Shown in pieces: positions 12,187-22,510 of a DNA stretch of 64,000 nt. Below the pieces are notes generated by a model. The model saw only the letters and a program-made list of their open reading frames with translations. It did not search any database and was not told the origin of the DNA. Origin of the DNA: an uncultured Pelagibacteraceae bacterium (GTDB lineage: Bacteria > Pseudomonadota > Alphaproteobacteria > Pelagibacterales > Pelagibacteraceae). Position numbers and translations under genes: made by a program. Numbering within the stretch: position 1 is the stretch's first letter; every line of letters starts with the position of its first letter. The stretch covers positions 1-64,000 of the forward strand of contig CACDJC010000001.1 in NCBI GenBank assembly GCA_902552475.1, in the 5' to 3' direction.

Positions 12187-13113
12187 TTACTTATTAAATT
12201 CTAAAAGTGCGTTTACATGAAAATTGGCACTTTCTGCAAGTGCTTTTAAGTCGTACCCACCTTCTAAAATTGAAACAACTTTTCCTTTTGTAAACTTATT
12301 TGTGGAAATTAGTGTTCTTTTAGTAATTTCATAAAAATCAATTGAATTGAGTTGAAATTGGGCCAAGGGATCATTTTTATGAGCATCAAAGCCAGCTGAA
12401 AATATAATAAATTCAGGCTTGAATTCGACCAATTTATTAATTACGTGATCATATGCATTTAGATATTCTTCTGAATTAGTTCCAGCAGGCAAGGGAATAT
12501 TTAAAGAATTATTAAATTTTCCTTTATCATTTTCCCTTCCTCCACCAGGATAAAATGGATATTGATGAGTTGATATGTATAAAACTTTTTTATTATCATA
12601 AAAAATGTCATAGGTACCATTTCCCCAATGGACATCAAAATCAATTATAGCAACTTTATTGTAATTATAATTTTTAATTAAATAGTTAGCTCCACAACCT
12701 ACATTATTATAAATACAAAATCCCATAGCTTTTTGTTTTTCAGCATGGTGTCCTGGCGGCCTAACAGCACAAAATGCATTATTAAATTTTTTATTTTCAA
12801 CTCCATCTATTGCAGAAATAATTGATCCTACAGCATATTTTGTAGCATCCTTACTACCTGGAGAAACAATAGTGTCTCCATCAAGAAAATTTAATCCTGA
12901 ATTAGGAAAAGATTTTTTAACTTCTGAAACATATTTTGATGTATGTGTCGATTCTAAAAGAGTCTCATCAAATTCTTTACTTTTTTTCCAGATTAAATTT
13001 TCATTTTGTTTTAACTTATTTATTACCGAAGTTACTCTATCAGGCTGTTCTGGATGTCCAATACCAGTTAAGTGATTTATTGAACTATCAGATGTAATTA
13101 TCGCAGTTTTCAC
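12187..13113 (-). CDS. Histone deacetylase / acetylpolyamine amidohydrolase family protein
   Basis: RPPGHHAEKQKAMGFCIYNNVGCGA, AIIDFDVHWGNGT, FSAGFDAHKNDPL, ILEGGYDL. Confidence 0.93.
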   Translation of the reverse strand: MKTAIITSDSSINHLTGIGHPEQPDRVTSVINKLKQNENLIWKKSKEFDETLLESTHTSKYVSEVKKSFPNSGLNFLDGDTIVSPGSKDATKYAVGSIISAIDGVENKKFNNAFCAVRPPGHHAEKQKAMGFCIYNNVGCGANYLIKNYNYNKVAIIDFDVHWGNGTYDIFYDNKKVLYISTHQYPFYPGGGRENDKGKFNNSLNIPLPAGTNSEEYLNAYDHVINKLVEFKPEFIIFSAGFDAHKNDPLAQFQLNSIDFYEITKRTLISTNKFTKGKVVSILEGGYDLKALAESANFHVNALLEFNK

Positions 13114-14252
13114 TTAAAGTAATTCTTTAAAATATTTGAATATATTAAAGTTAATTTTTTTAAATCTGAAATTGAAGTTCTTTCATTTACTTGATGAATA
13201 CTGTTATTTCTTAAACCTAGCTCAAGTCTTGGAATTGAACCCAAAAAACGACTATCACTAGTTCCACCTCTGCAATTTAATTTTGCTGTAAGTTTAGTTA
13301 CTTTTTTAACAACTTTTTTAACCATATGAATATCTTTATTTGGTTCGGTATAAAAAGCTTCACCACTTACTTTATATTCTATTTTAGTTTTACATTTTTG
13401 TTTTTTTGAAACTGTATTAATTATTTTATTTAGTTTTTTCTTTAAAGCAGATGATTTGTATTTAGAGTTAAATCTCACATTAAATTTTGCACTTGCAGAT
13501 CGAGGTACTACATTTTCTGATAAATTATCGACATTCATTTTGGTAAATTCTAGATTAGATGGTGGCATGTATTTAGTTCCATTATCTAAAGTAGAACTTT
13601 TTAACTTTGTAATTATTTTAGCTAAAGCTGTACAAGGATTAATATAAGAGCCATAAAATGCTGAGTGACCACTTTTTCCATATACAGTTATAACTCCATT
13701 CATAGAACCACGTCTTCCAATTCTTATTTCATCCCCAACTGATTTGTTTGAAGATGGTTCTCCCACCACAGAAAAATCTATTTTTTCACCTTTTTTTCTT
13801 AAGTATTTCATAACTGCTGGACATCCATAGCCTGTAGTTTCTTCGTCCGCAGAAATAATAATCGAAATAGATCCTTTAAATTTATTATTTTTTATAAAAT
13901 TACTCACTGCACTTATCCAGCAAGATATACCACCCTTCATATCTTGAGCACCTCTACCGTTTAGATATCCTTTGCTTACAACAGCTTTAAAAGGTGGAAG
14001 TTTCCAATTATCCAGATTTGCAACAACATCTGTATGACCTAAATACATAATATGAGGCTTTGATTTACCATATCTTGCATATAGATTGAGAGCTGGCTCT
14101 GGTCCAATTCCTCTTGATTTTATTATAGTGCATTTAAAACCGATAGCAGTTAATTTTTTAGATAAGAATTTCATTATACCCTTATCTTCTGTTTTGATGG
14201 TAGGAAATCTTATTAGCTCTTGAGCTAATTTTATTTCATTATAAGTTTTCAT
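13110..14252 (-). CDS. dapE: Succinyl-diaminopimelate desuccinylase
   Basis: MYLGHTDVV, GRGAQDMKGG, SADEETTGYGC, CRGGTSDSRF. Confidence 0.93.
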   Translation of the reverse strand: MKTYNEIKLAQELIRFPTIKTEDKGIMKFLSKKLTAIGFKCTIIKSRGIGPEPALNLYARYGKSKPHIMYLGHTDVVANLDNWKLPPFKAVVSKGYLNGRGAQDMKGGISCWISAVSNFIKNNKFKGSISIIISADEETTGYGCPAVMKYLRKKGEKIDFSVVGEPSSNKSVGDEIRIGRRGSMNGVITVYGKSGHSAFYGSYINPCTALAKIITKLKSSTLDNGTKYMPPSNLEFTKMNVDNLSENVVPRSASAKFNVRFNSKYKSSALKKKLNKIINTVSKKQKCKTKIEYKVSGEAFYTEPNKDIHMVKKVVKKVTKLTAKLNCRGGTSDSRFLGSIPRLELGLRNNSIHQVNERTSISDLKKLTLIYSNILKNYFK

Positions 14253-14256
14253 TAAT

Positions 14257-15084
14257 CTATTCTCTTAAAAGATCGTTAATAGATGTTTTTGATCTTGTTT
14301 TTTCATCAACCTGTTTAATTATAACCGCACAATATAAAGAAGGTGCTGCTGGATTATTTTTATCTGGTAAAGAACCTGGCACCACTACTGAATAAGGAGG
14401 AATTTTTCCATAAGTAATTTCACCTGTTTTTCTATTTATTATTTTTGTAGATTGTCCAATATACATTCCCATACTTAAAACAGAACCTTCTCCTACAATA
14501 ACACCTTCCACAACCTCTGACATTGCTCCAAGGAAAACATTATCTTCAATAATTGTGGGTAAAGCCTGAGCGGGTTCTAAAACTCCACCAACACCAGTGC
14601 CTGCAGAGATATGACAATTTTTTCCAATTTGGCAACAACTACCTGCTCTTGCAAAAGTATCTATCATTGTACCTTCGTCTATATAAGCACCAATATTGAC
14701 ATAACATGGCATTAATACTGCATTCTTTCCTACAAAAGAACCTTTTCTAACTGGAGAATTTGGAACCATCCTAAAACCAGCTTTCTCATGATCTTCTTTT
14801 GTCCAACCAGCTGTTTTTCCTTTTAGTAAATGAGCTTTGTCATACCAGCTACTATATGGGCCATTTAAGTTTTCCATAGGGTACATTCTAAAACTTAGCA
14901 TTATTGCTTTTTTAATATGCTGATGAGTTACCCACTCACCATCTATTTTTTCAGCAACTCTAACTTTACCACTATCTAAATCTTCTATAATTTTATTAAC
15001 AGTGTCCTTTAAATTTTGATCTGAATTTTGATTTATTTGGTCTCTTTTTTCCCAAGCTTCATTTATAATATTTTCTATACTCAT
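14257..15084 (-). CDS. dapD: 2,3,4,5-tetrahydropyridine-2,6-dicarboxylate N-succinyltransferase
   Basis: Left-handed beta-helix hexapeptide repeats; GTMIDTFARAGSCCQIGKNCHISAGTGVGGVLEP. Confidence 0.96.
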   Translation of the reverse strand: MSIENIINEAWEKRDQINQNSDQNLKDTVNKIIEDLDSGKVRVAEKIDGEWVTHQHIKKAIMLSFRMYPMENLNGPYSSWYDKAHLLKGKTAGWTKEDHEKAGFRMVPNSPVRKGSFVGKNAVLMPCYVNIGAYIDEGTMIDTFARAGSCCQIGKNCHISAGTGVGGVLEPAQALPTIIEDNVFLGAMSEVVEGVIVGEGSVLSMGMYIGQSTKIINRKTGEITYGKIPPYSVVVPGSLPDKNNPAAPSLYCAVIIKQVDEKTRSKTSINDLLRE

Positions 15085-15088
15085 AATT

Positions 15089-15751
15089 TTATGATTTTTT
15101 TAATAACCTTATTTCTTTTAAAAATAAAGAAAGATTTTTGATTTTATAATCAATAAAATCCTTTTCAGAGTCTTTTTTGCCCCAATATTCATTATTGATT
15201 AGCCAAACTGTAGTGGCTCCTCTTTCTTTGGCAATCGATAGATTTTTAGCAATATCTTCAATGTAAAGTGTCTCTTTAGGATTAATATTAAATTTTTTTG
15301 CCATTAAATCAAATGCTTTAGCTTCAGGTTTTGGATGAAATTCTGCGTCAACAATATCAAAAATACCATTAAATAAGTCCTCTATACCAAGATGGGTAGT
15401 TATATTTTTAACGTGTTCTCTAGAGCCATTAGTGAATACAAATTTTTTAATATTTAATTTTTCCAACTCTTCTCTTAAAGCCAAATCTTTTTTCATAAAT
15501 GATAAATCGATATCATGAACATATTTTAAAAATTCTTCTGGTGGTATATCATGATGAATCATTAATCCGTTAAGACTTGTATTATATTTATGAAAGTAAT
15601 TTGTTTGAAGCTCTTTTGCTTTTATTAAATCTATATTTAATTTTTTAGAGATATACTCAGTCATTTTTTTACTAACTTGACCAAAAACAGATTCTAGATC
15701 TTGATATAAAACTCCATCACAATCAAATAGAATATTTTTTATGTTTTTCAT
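15089..15751 (-). CDS. HAD-family hydrolase (pyrimidine 5'-nucleotidase-like)
   Basis: LFDCDGVLYQD, VFTNGSREHV, YIEDIAKNL. Confidence 0.86.
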   Translation of the reverse strand: MKNIKNILFDCDGVLYQDLESVFGQVSKKMTEYISKKLNIDLIKAKELQTNYFHKYNTSLNGLMIHHDIPPEEFLKYVHDIDLSFMKKDLALREELEKLNIKKFVFTNGSREHVKNITTHLGIEDLFNGIFDIVDAEFHPKPEAKAFDLMAKKFNINPKETLYIEDIAKNLSIAKERGATTVWLINNEYWGKKDSEKDFIDYKIKNLSLFLKEIRLLKKS

Positions 15752-16596
15752 TTTCTAATTAAAGTACCAGCTCCTTTATCAGAGAATAATTCAAATAAAA
15801 TTGAGTGAGGCTGCCTTCCATCCATAATTACAACTCCAGTAACTTCATTATTTACAGCGTCTAGACATGTATTAATTTTAGGAATCATACCTTCGGTGAT
15901 AGTCTCGTTTTGAATCATCTCTAAAATTTCAGATGAAGAAATTTCATTAATTAACTTTTTTTCTTTATTTAAAACGCCTTGTACATTTGTCATTAAAAGC
16001 AATCTTCTAGACTTTAGTGATTTTGCAACAGCGCCAGCAGCTGTATCGCCATTTATATTGTAAGTTTGATTATTTTTTCCCAATCCCAAAGGCGATATAA
16101 TTGGTATTAAATTTTTTTTTAACATATCTTCTATAATATTATTATTAATCTTACTTGGCACTCCAACAAAACCTAGCTCTTCTGCTTCAGGAATAACTTC
16201 AATTATATTATTTTTCTTAGTATTTATTGAGACTGCTTTAGAACCTTTTTTTTTTAAAGAATTAACAATATCTTCATTGAAATCAATGAGGACATCTTCA
16301 ACTATATTTATAATTTTCTCGTCTGTTACCCTTAATCCTCTGATAAATTTGGATTGAATATTTGACTTCTCTAACTCTCTTTTTATTCTTGGACCACCCC
16401 CGTGAACTACTACAATCGAGAGTCCTAATTTATTTAATACACTAATATCTGCTATAAAATTGTTAAATATATTTCTATCAATAAAAACATTTCCTCCATA
16501 TTTAATAACTATTAAATCATTTTTATATTTTTCTATGTATTTTTTAACTTCTTCGATGGAAGGACCATCATTTGGTATAATTTTATCTAAATTCAT
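15748..16596 (-). CDS. argB: Acetylglutamate kinase
   Basis: VIKYGGNVF, VVVHGGGPRIKRELEKSNI, NINGDTAAGAVAKSL. Confidence 0.95.
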   Translation of the reverse strand: MNLDKIIPNDGPSIEEVKKYIEKYKNDLIVIKYGGNVFIDRNIFNNFIADISVLNKLGLSIVVVHGGGPRIKRELEKSNIQSKFIRGLRVTDEKIINIVEDVLIDFNEDIVNSLKKKGSKAVSINTKKNNIIEVIPEAEELGFVGVPSKINNNIIEDMLKKNLIPIISPLGLGKNNQTYNINGDTAAGAVAKSLKSRRLLLMTNVQGVLNKEKKLINEISSSEILEMIQNETITEGMIPKINTCLDAVNNEVTGVVIMDGRQPHSILFELFSDKGAGTLIRK

Positions 16597-16599
16597 TAT

Positions 16600-18282
16600 T
16601 TAAGTTGTTTTAATCTTAGTCTTTCTCATCACAAGATATTGTTGAAGCATTTGCAGGCAGTTATTTACTGTCCAATAAATTACTAGCCCGCTTGGGAAAG
16701 GTGCAAGAATTACTGTTAAAAATAATGGAAAGAACATAAATATCTTTGCTTGCACTGGATCAGGAGGAGTAGGATTTAATTTTTGCTGAATATACATTGA
16801 TAAACCCATCGCAATAGGCCAAGCTCCAATAATTAAAAATGACGGTGGATCCCAAGGTATTAGTCCAAATAAATTAAAAACCGAAGTCGGATCTCTTTCA
16901 CTTAAGTCTTTTATCCAACCAAAGAAAGGTTCATGTCTACCATCTAATGTTACAAATAATACTTTGTATAATGCGAAGAATATAAAAATCATTGGTAATA
17001 TTGGCAAACATCCGCTCATAGGATTTACTTTTTCACGTTTATATAAAGCCATCATTTCCTGCTGAAGTTTCATTTTATCTTCCTTATGAAGCTCTTTTAA
17101 CCTTTTCATTTCTGGCTGTAGCAATTTCATTCTGGACATGCTTTTAAAGCTAAGCTGAGCTAAAGGAAATAAAGCAATTCTAATACAAATTGTTACAGCA
17201 ATAATTGCTAATCCATAATTGCCTAAAAGTTTAAAAAAATAATCTAATGCAAACCACATTGGTTTTGTTAAAAAATACAGATAACCCCAGTCAATCACCA
17301 AATCTAATTTTTCAATGTTAAGATTTTTTGCATAATTATCTATAACTCTTACTTCTTTTGCAGCTATTAAAACTTTTATTTCATTTGACTTGGTTTCATT
17401 TGCTCCTATTTCTGTAGCATTTGTTTCAATAAAATTAGCTCTAAATTTATTTTTATAATCAAAATCACTTCTAAACTTTCTATTTTCTTCCGGAATTAGA
17501 CTAGTAATCCAATATTTGTCTGTAATTCCTAACCAACCTTTATCAGCATTTACAGAGTACGACTTTTCCTGAATATCGTCATAGTCTTTTTCAACAAGTT
17601 CTGAATTAAAAACGCCAAGTGGACCTTCATGCAAAATAAAAAAATTTGTTATTTCGGGTATTTCATTTCTAATTATCTGTCCATAAGGATAAAAATTGTA
17701 AGTCTTTTCGGAATTATTTATTATCTTTTGATTTATTTTGAATAAATATTGATTATCAATACTTATTATCTTTTCAAATTTTATGTTTTGATCATTCGAC
17801 CAAATCAATTTTATTGGTGAATTTGGAGTTAGTTTTTTGTTTCCTTCGATTGACCAATTTGACTTAGCATTTGGAACATTAATATTTTTATTTGTTGTTG
17901 CCCAACCAGTTTCAACATAATAACCATTTTTAACCTTTTTTGGATTTAATAAAATAATATTATTTTCACCATCCAAAGTTTCTTTAAATTTTTTAAATTC
18001 TAAATTGTCAATTGTTCCGCCATTTAAAGAAATAGAACCTTTAATATTATCATTTTCAAAAAAAATTCTTTCATTCTCTTTAAGAGCTTCCTCTCTAGAA
18101 ATTTTTAATGTTTCATCATTTTGGTCTAGTGATGGTGCATCAGTATTTGCTGTTTCAATATTTTTATTATTATCTTTTTGAATTAATTTCGGATCTTGAG
18201 GTGGAGGTGCAAAAAATAAACCATACAAGATTATAACTGCGGCACTTAGAGAAATTGCGGCTATTACATTTTTTGTATCCAT
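16600..18282 (-). CDS. yidC: Membrane protein insertase YidC
   Basis: C-terminal YidC/Oxa1 domain (YGLAIIAVTICIRIALFPLAQLSFKSMSRMKLLQPEMKRL), large periplasmic domain. Confidence 0.96.
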   Translation of the reverse strand: MDTKNVIAAISLSAAVIILYGLFFAPPPQDPKLIQKDNNKNIETANTDAPSLDQNDETLKISREEALKENERIFFENDNIKGSISLNGGTIDNLEFKKFKETLDGENNIILLNPKKVKNGYYVETGWATTNKNINVPNAKSNWSIEGNKKLTPNSPIKLIWSNDQNIKFEKIISIDNQYLFKINQKIINNSEKTYNFYPYGQIIRNEIPEITNFFILHEGPLGVFNSELVEKDYDDIQEKSYSVNADKGWLGITDKYWITSLIPEENRKFRSDFDYKNKFRANFIETNATEIGANETKSNEIKVLIAAKEVRVIDNYAKNLNIEKLDLVIDWGYLYFLTKPMWFALDYFFKLLGNYGLAIIAVTICIRIALFPLAQLSFKSMSRMKLLQPEMKRLKELHKEDKMKLQQEMMALYKREKVNPMSGCLPILPMIFIFFALYKVLFVTLDGRHEPFFGWIKDLSERDPTSVFNLFGLIPWDPPSFLIIGAWPIAMGLSMYIQQKLNPTPPDPVQAKIFMFFPLFLTVILAPFPSGLVIYWTVNNCLQMLQQYLVMRKTKIKTT

Positions 18283-18284
18283 AT

Positions 18285-18527
18285 TTATTTATCTTTCTTT
18301 TTAACTGGATCAAATCCTTCGCCACCTCCCAAAAATTTGATTGGATGGCAAGAGAATATTCTTTTTGTTCCTTTTAATGTTCCTTTTATAACACCGAATT
18401 CATTTAAGCTATCTATAAAATATTCGGAGCAAGTTGGCAGGTATCTACAACTTGGTTTTAAAAAAGGAGATACAAAAATTTTATAAATTTTAATAATTTT
18501 GATTAAAATGATTTTTATAATTTTCAT
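18285..18527 (-). CDS. yidD: Membrane protein insertion efficiency factor YidD
   Basis: SPFLKPSCRYLPTCSEYFIDSL; between rnpA and yidC. Confidence 0.93.
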   Translation of the reverse strand: MKIIKIILIKIIKIYKIFVSPFLKPSCRYLPTCSEYFIDSLNEFGVIKGTLKGTKRIFSCHPIKFLGGGEGFDPVKKKDK

Positions 18528-18868
18528 TATTTTATTTTTTCAAATTCATTAAATAAAGTTTCTTTAATTTTTTTATAAGAGTCATTTAAAATGTAAGATT
18601 TTGCAATTAGTAAATAGCAATAATTAAAATTAATATTTATTTTTTTTACAGCATCATTCATGATATTTCTTAGTCTTCTTTTAATTTTATTTCTATTTAC
18701 AGCTTTGCCAATTTTTTTTTTAGTTATAAAACTTATGTTTAATTTGTTTTTATCTTTATCAGATAACTTTTTAAAAAAAATCGTTAAATATTTATTTGAT
18801 AATTTTTTTCCGTTAAGAATTGATTTAAAATCCTCATTCTTTGAAAGACTAATTATCTTGCTCTTCAT
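18527..18868 (-). CDS. rnpA: Ribonuclease P protein component
   Basis: GKAVNRNKIKRRLRNI; between rpmH and yidD. Confidence 0.92.
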   Translation of the reverse strand: MKSKIISLSKNEDFKSILNGKKLSNKYLTIFFKKLSDKDKNKLNISFITKKKIGKAVNRNKIKRRLRNIMNDAVKKININFNYCYLLIAKSYILNDSYKKIKETLFNEFEKIK

Positions 18869-19002
18869 TAAACAGTAAGTTTTTTTCTACCTTTGCTTCT
18901 TCTTCGTTTTAATAATTTTCTTCCACCTTTAGTTTTCATTTTTGCTCTGAAACCTACTGATTTCTTTCTTTTTCTGTTGCTTGGTTGATATGTTCGTTTC
19001 AT
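18868..19002 (-). CDS. rpmH: 50S ribosomal protein L34 (missing from ORF track)
   Basis: Manual translation [44 protein letters not shown]; stop overlaps rnpA start by 1 nt. Confidence 0.96.
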   Translation of the reverse strand: MKRTYQPSNRKRKKSVGFRAKMKTKGGRKLLKRRRSKGRKKLTV

Positions 19003-19085
19003 TCTAAGTTAATTTAATGTTAAATTTCGGTAGTTATACAAATATATATATATAAGTACAGCTATTTTTAATAAGTTTAAAATCA

Positions 19086-19805
19086 ATGAATAAAGAAAAA
19101 AAAATTAAATTGTTTTTAGGTTCTACCTATATTTTGATTGTCTTTGTTTTTTTATGGATCTTTTTTAACAATTTTTCAATACAAGATTTTTCAAGTTTCG
19201 AATTAATAAAGAATAATAGAAATGCTTTAGAAGAATTAAAAAATCGTAATATCTTAATATCCTGTACAATATTTTTTATAGCTACGATTATTTGGGTTCT
19301 TCTACTAGGATTTGGTTCGCCTATACTATTGATTAGCGGATTTATTTTTGGGAAATGGTTAGGCACCTTTCTTGCTGTTTTTGGTTTATCTATTGGAGCT
19401 ACCCTATTATATATCTTTGCAAATTATTTTCTAAAAGATATCGTAAATCAAAAGTTTTCATCGAAATTTATTAATTTAAATAATAAATTTAAAAAAAATG
19501 AGTTTATATTTTTTTTAATTTATAGATTTGTTGGAGGAATTCCTTTTTTTATTTCGAATATTCTCCCAACTATTTTTAATGTTAAAATTGGGAATTTCTT
19601 TTTTGGATCTTTAATAGGCATGACTCCACAAATATTTATAGGTGTATCTTTAGGATCGGGTTTTAATAAAATTTTAGAAGAAAATTCAAATCTTCCTAAT
19701 TTTTTAGATCTACTTTTTACCCCAGATATTTATCTTCCTATCTTGGGATTAATAATTTTAGTATTTTTTGGATTAGTATTAAGAAAAAAATTTATTATTA
19801 ATTAA
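19086..19805 (+). CDS. TVP38/TMEM64 (VTT-domain) membrane protein
   Basis: GFGSPILLISGFIFGKWLGTFLAVFGLSIGATLLY; FFISNILPTIFNVKIGNFFFGSLIGMTPQIF. Confidence 0.82.
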   Translation: MNKEKKIKLFLGSTYILIVFVFLWIFFNNFSIQDFSSFELIKNNRNALEELKNRNILISCTIFFIATIIWVLLLGFGSPILLISGFIFGKWLGTFLAVFGLSIGATLLYIFANYFLKDIVNQKFSSKFINLNNKFKKNEFIFFLIYRFVGGIPFFISNILPTIFNVKIGNFFFGSLIGMTPQIFIGVSLGSGFNKILEENSNLPNFLDLLFTPDIYLPILGLIILVFFGLVLRKKFIIN

Positions 19806-19811
19806 ATTTGG

Positions 19812-19884
19812 TGCCCTCAGCAAGAATCGAACTTGCGACCTCTTCCTTACCATGGAAGCGCTCTACCAACTGAGCTATGGGGGC
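19812..19884 (-). tRNA. tRNA-Thr(GGT)
   Basis: Reverse complement GCCCCCATAGCTCAGTTGGTAGAGCGCTTCCATGGTAAGGAAGAGGTCGCAAGTTCGATTCTTGCTGAGGGCA; anticodon loop ATGGTAA; CCA not encoded. Confidence 0.94.
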
Positions 19885-19978
19885 AATAAAATGTTAGATT
19901 AGTGTATAAAATAAAATTTTTCAAATTATTGCCTTAATTTTTTTTTAAAATGAGTTATACCTAAATTAAGGAAATGAT

Positions 19979-20176
19979 ATGGGAATTCACTACGACTATA
20001 AATCTACACGTGGAGCTAAGGCTATGGAAAAGCAAGCAAAGAGAGAGAAAAAACTTGCTGAGAAGAGAGCCAAAAAACAAGCCAAAACAGGACTTGATAA
20101 TAGTAAACAAGATAAATCAATTCCTATAGATCAAGTAATTACTTTAGATCACCTTACAAATCCTGATAAAAAATAA
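19979..20176 (+). CDS. Small basic hypothetical protein (65 aa)
   Basis: SD-like AAGGAA upstream of ATG; MGIHYDYKSTRGAKAMEKQAKREKKLAEKRAKKQAK. Confidence 0.75.
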   Translation: MGIHYDYKSTRGAKAMEKQAKREKKLAEKRAKKQAKTGLDNSKQDKSIPIDQVITLDHLTNPDKK

Positions 20177-20180
20177 ACTA

Positions 20181-20285
20181 ATGAATTCAAAAAAAGAAAA
20201 ATTCAGTAAACTCGAAATTGCACTAAAAAAAAATTTGAAAAAAAGAAAAATTTTTCAAAAAAAAATTAAAAAGAATAAAAAATAA
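20181..20285 (+). CDS. Very small, Lys-rich putative ORF (34 aa; missing from ORF track)
   Basis: ATG at 20181; [34 protein letters not shown]; stop overlaps dcd start as TAATG. Confidence 0.45.
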   Translation: MNSKKEKFSKLEIALKKNLKKRKIFQKKIKKNKK

Positions 20286-20839
20286 TGTCAGTTCAGTCTG
20301 ATAAATGGATTATTAAAATGGCTAAAAATAATGCTATGATAACTCCATTCGAAGATAAACAAATTAGAGGTGATAAAATTTCTTTTGGAGTTTCATCTTA
20401 TGGATATGATGCTAGAGTTTCTGATGAATTTAAAATATTCACAAATGTAAATTCTGAAATTGTTGACCCAAAAAATTTTAAACCAACAAATTTTATAACA
20501 AAAAATAGTTCAGAGTGTATTATACCTCCTAACTCCTTTGTTTTGGCGAGAACAGTAGAATATTTTAAAATTCCAGACGATATTCTTGTGATTTGTTTAG
20601 GAAAATCTACATATGCAAGATGTGGAATAATAGTAAACGTAACACCTTTAGAGCCTGGCTGGGAGGGTCATGTAACCCTGGAATTTTCAAACACTACTCC
20701 TTTACCTGCTAAGATTTATGCTAATGAAGGAGTTGCTCAATTTATTTTTATTAAAGGAAACGAAAAACCCGAAGTGACTTATGCTGATAGAAAAGGTAAA
20801 TATCAAGGTCAAAAGGGAGTAACTCTTCCAAAAGTTTAA
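20285..20839 (+). CDS. dcd: dCTP deaminase
   Basis: [65 protein letters not shown]. Confidence 0.96.
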   Translation: MSVQSDKWIIKMAKNNAMITPFEDKQIRGDKISFGVSSYGYDARVSDEFKIFTNVNSEIVDPKNFKPTNFITKNSSECIIPPNSFVLARTVEYFKIPDDILVICLGKSTYARCGIIVNVTPLEPGWEGHVTLEFSNTTPLPAKIYANEGVAQFIFIKGNEKPEVTYADRKGKYQGQKGVTLPKV

Positions 20840-20840
20840 A

Positions 20841-22103
20841 ATGGAAAAATTTTTGATTAAAGGCCCTTGTAAGATTAAGGGACAAGTCAATATTTCAGGA
20901 AGCAAAAATGCTGCTCTTCCCATATTAGCGGCAACCTTACTTTTCGATACACCTGTTATAATTAAAAATTTACCCAGAGTAAAAGATATTGATACAATGT
21001 TGAATTTATTAAGTTCTTTAGGATCAAAAATTCAATTAAGTAAAAATAAAAAAATAGTAAGAATATCAAAAACAAGCAAGAAAAGAGTATTTGCATCTTA
21101 TTCATTAGTTAAAACAATGAGAGCTGGAATTTTGGTTCTAGGACCGTTGTTAGCAAAGTTTAAAAAAGCTCAATGTAGTATGCCAGGAGGATGCAATTTA
21201 GGATTAAGGCCAATTGATATTCACTTAAACGCATTAACTCAGTTAGGTATAAAATACAAAATAATCAAAGGTTATGTTCATGCAAGTGCAAAAAAAGGTA
21301 TCATTGGAAAAAAAATTAAATTTTCAAAAATAAGTGTTGGAGCAACAGAAAATTCGATTATTGCAGCTTGTTTAGGTAAAGGAAAAACTATTTTAAAAAA
21401 TTGTGCTATAGAACCTGAAATAAAAGACTTAACAAACTTTTTAAATTCAGCTGGTTCAAAAATAAAATGGATTGGAAAAAGGACCATTCAAATTGAAGGT
21501 GTTAAATCTCTAAATAGTATAAAATATTCAGTAATGGGTGATAGAATTGAAACAGGTACATTTTGCGTTGCAGCTTGCCTTTCAGAAGGCAATTTAATAG
21601 TGAAAAACTTTAATCCCAAACTAATAAACACTGAGCTTAATTTATTAAAGAAAGTAGGAGCAAAAATAAAAACTTTTAAAAATGAAATTCATATAAAAGG
21701 ACCAAAAAAAATAAAAAATTTAAATAATATTATTACAAAAGAATATCCAAATTTTCCTACTGATCTACAAGCTCAGTTCATGGTTTTGCTTTGCAAGGCT
21801 CATGGTAGAAGTACTATCACTGAAAATATTTTTGAAAATAGATTTATGCATGTAGCTGAACTCAGAAGATTAGGGGCTAAGATTTTAATAAAAGAAAATA
21901 AAGCTGTTATAGAAGGAAGTACTAATTTTCAAGGTGCAGAGTTAATGTCTAGCGATCTAAGAGCTTCAGTTGCTTTAGTTTTAGCTGCTATAATTTCGAA
22001 TGGACAATCAATAATCAATAGAATTTATCATTTAGACAGAGGATATGAAAAAATTGAAAAAAAACTTAAAAAGTTAGGAGTTGATATTAAAAGAGTATCT
22101 TAA
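20841..22103 (+). CDS. murA: UDP-N-acetylglucosamine 1-carboxyvinyltransferase
   Basis: ISGSKNAALPILAATLL, RAGILVLGPLLA, FPTDLQAQF. Confidence 0.97.
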   Translation: MEKFLIKGPCKIKGQVNISGSKNAALPILAATLLFDTPVIIKNLPRVKDIDTMLNLLSSLGSKIQLSKNKKIVRISKTSKKRVFASYSLVKTMRAGILVLGPLLAKFKKAQCSMPGGCNLGLRPIDIHLNALTQLGIKYKIIKGYVHASAKKGIIGKKIKFSKISVGATENSIIAACLGKGKTILKNCAIEPEIKDLTNFLNSAGSKIKWIGKRTIQIEGVKSLNSIKYSVMGDRIETGTFCVAACLSEGNLIVKNFNPKLINTELNLLKKVGAKIKTFKNEIHIKGPKKIKNLNNIITKEYPNFPTDLQAQFMVLLCKAHGRSTITENIFENRFMHVAELRRLGAKILIKENKAVIEGSTNFQGAELMSSDLRASVALVLAAIISNGQSIINRIYHLDRGYEKIEKKLKKLGVDIKRVS

Positions 22104-22510
22104 TGAGAAGGAAATTCTTAAAAAAAATTATTGCACAATCCCCAGAAGATCTACATATAATATCTGCATGCTGTTCAGAAGCTAAGGTAAATTTAAATGA
22201 TATCAAATATTTACCTTCTAATAAAATTTTTCTTTTATCAATATCAAGATTCAACATAGAAAGTGAAGGTAAAAAGAAATCGATCAATAGCATTATTAAA
22301 TTTGAATTTGTGCAATCTTCAAAATCAAAAAATATTGATCAAAATAATGCTGATTTAGTTCTAGAATTATTAGCAATAGATATTTTTAAAAAAGAAGATA
22401 ATTTTGAAATAACGCTATTATTTTCAAAAAATAGAATTATAACTCTTTCCGTCGAAGTAATTGAAGTAACTTTGGAAGACCAAAAAATAACAAATGATAA
22501 AAGTTCTTAA
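22103..22510 (+). CDS. DUF2948-like protein
   Basis: Position between murA and hisD, as in other alphaproteobacteria; ESALVYQ-free translation AQSPEDLHIISACCSEAKVNLNDIKYLPSNKIFLLSISRFN. Confidence 0.75.
   Translation: MRRKFLKKIIAQSPEDLHIISACCSEAKVNLNDIKYLPSNKIFLLSISRFNIESEGKKKSINSIIKFEFVQSSKSKNIDQNNADLVLELLAIDIFKKEDNFEITLLFSKNRIITLSVEVIEVTLEDQKITNDKSS

Noticed and set aside
19030-19060. (AT)n stretch atatatatatata upstream of the VTT-domain gene, considered as an origin/DUE-like element near rpmH-rnpA
   Set aside because: No DnaA-box cluster recognised nearby; short AT repeats are expected at this base composition.
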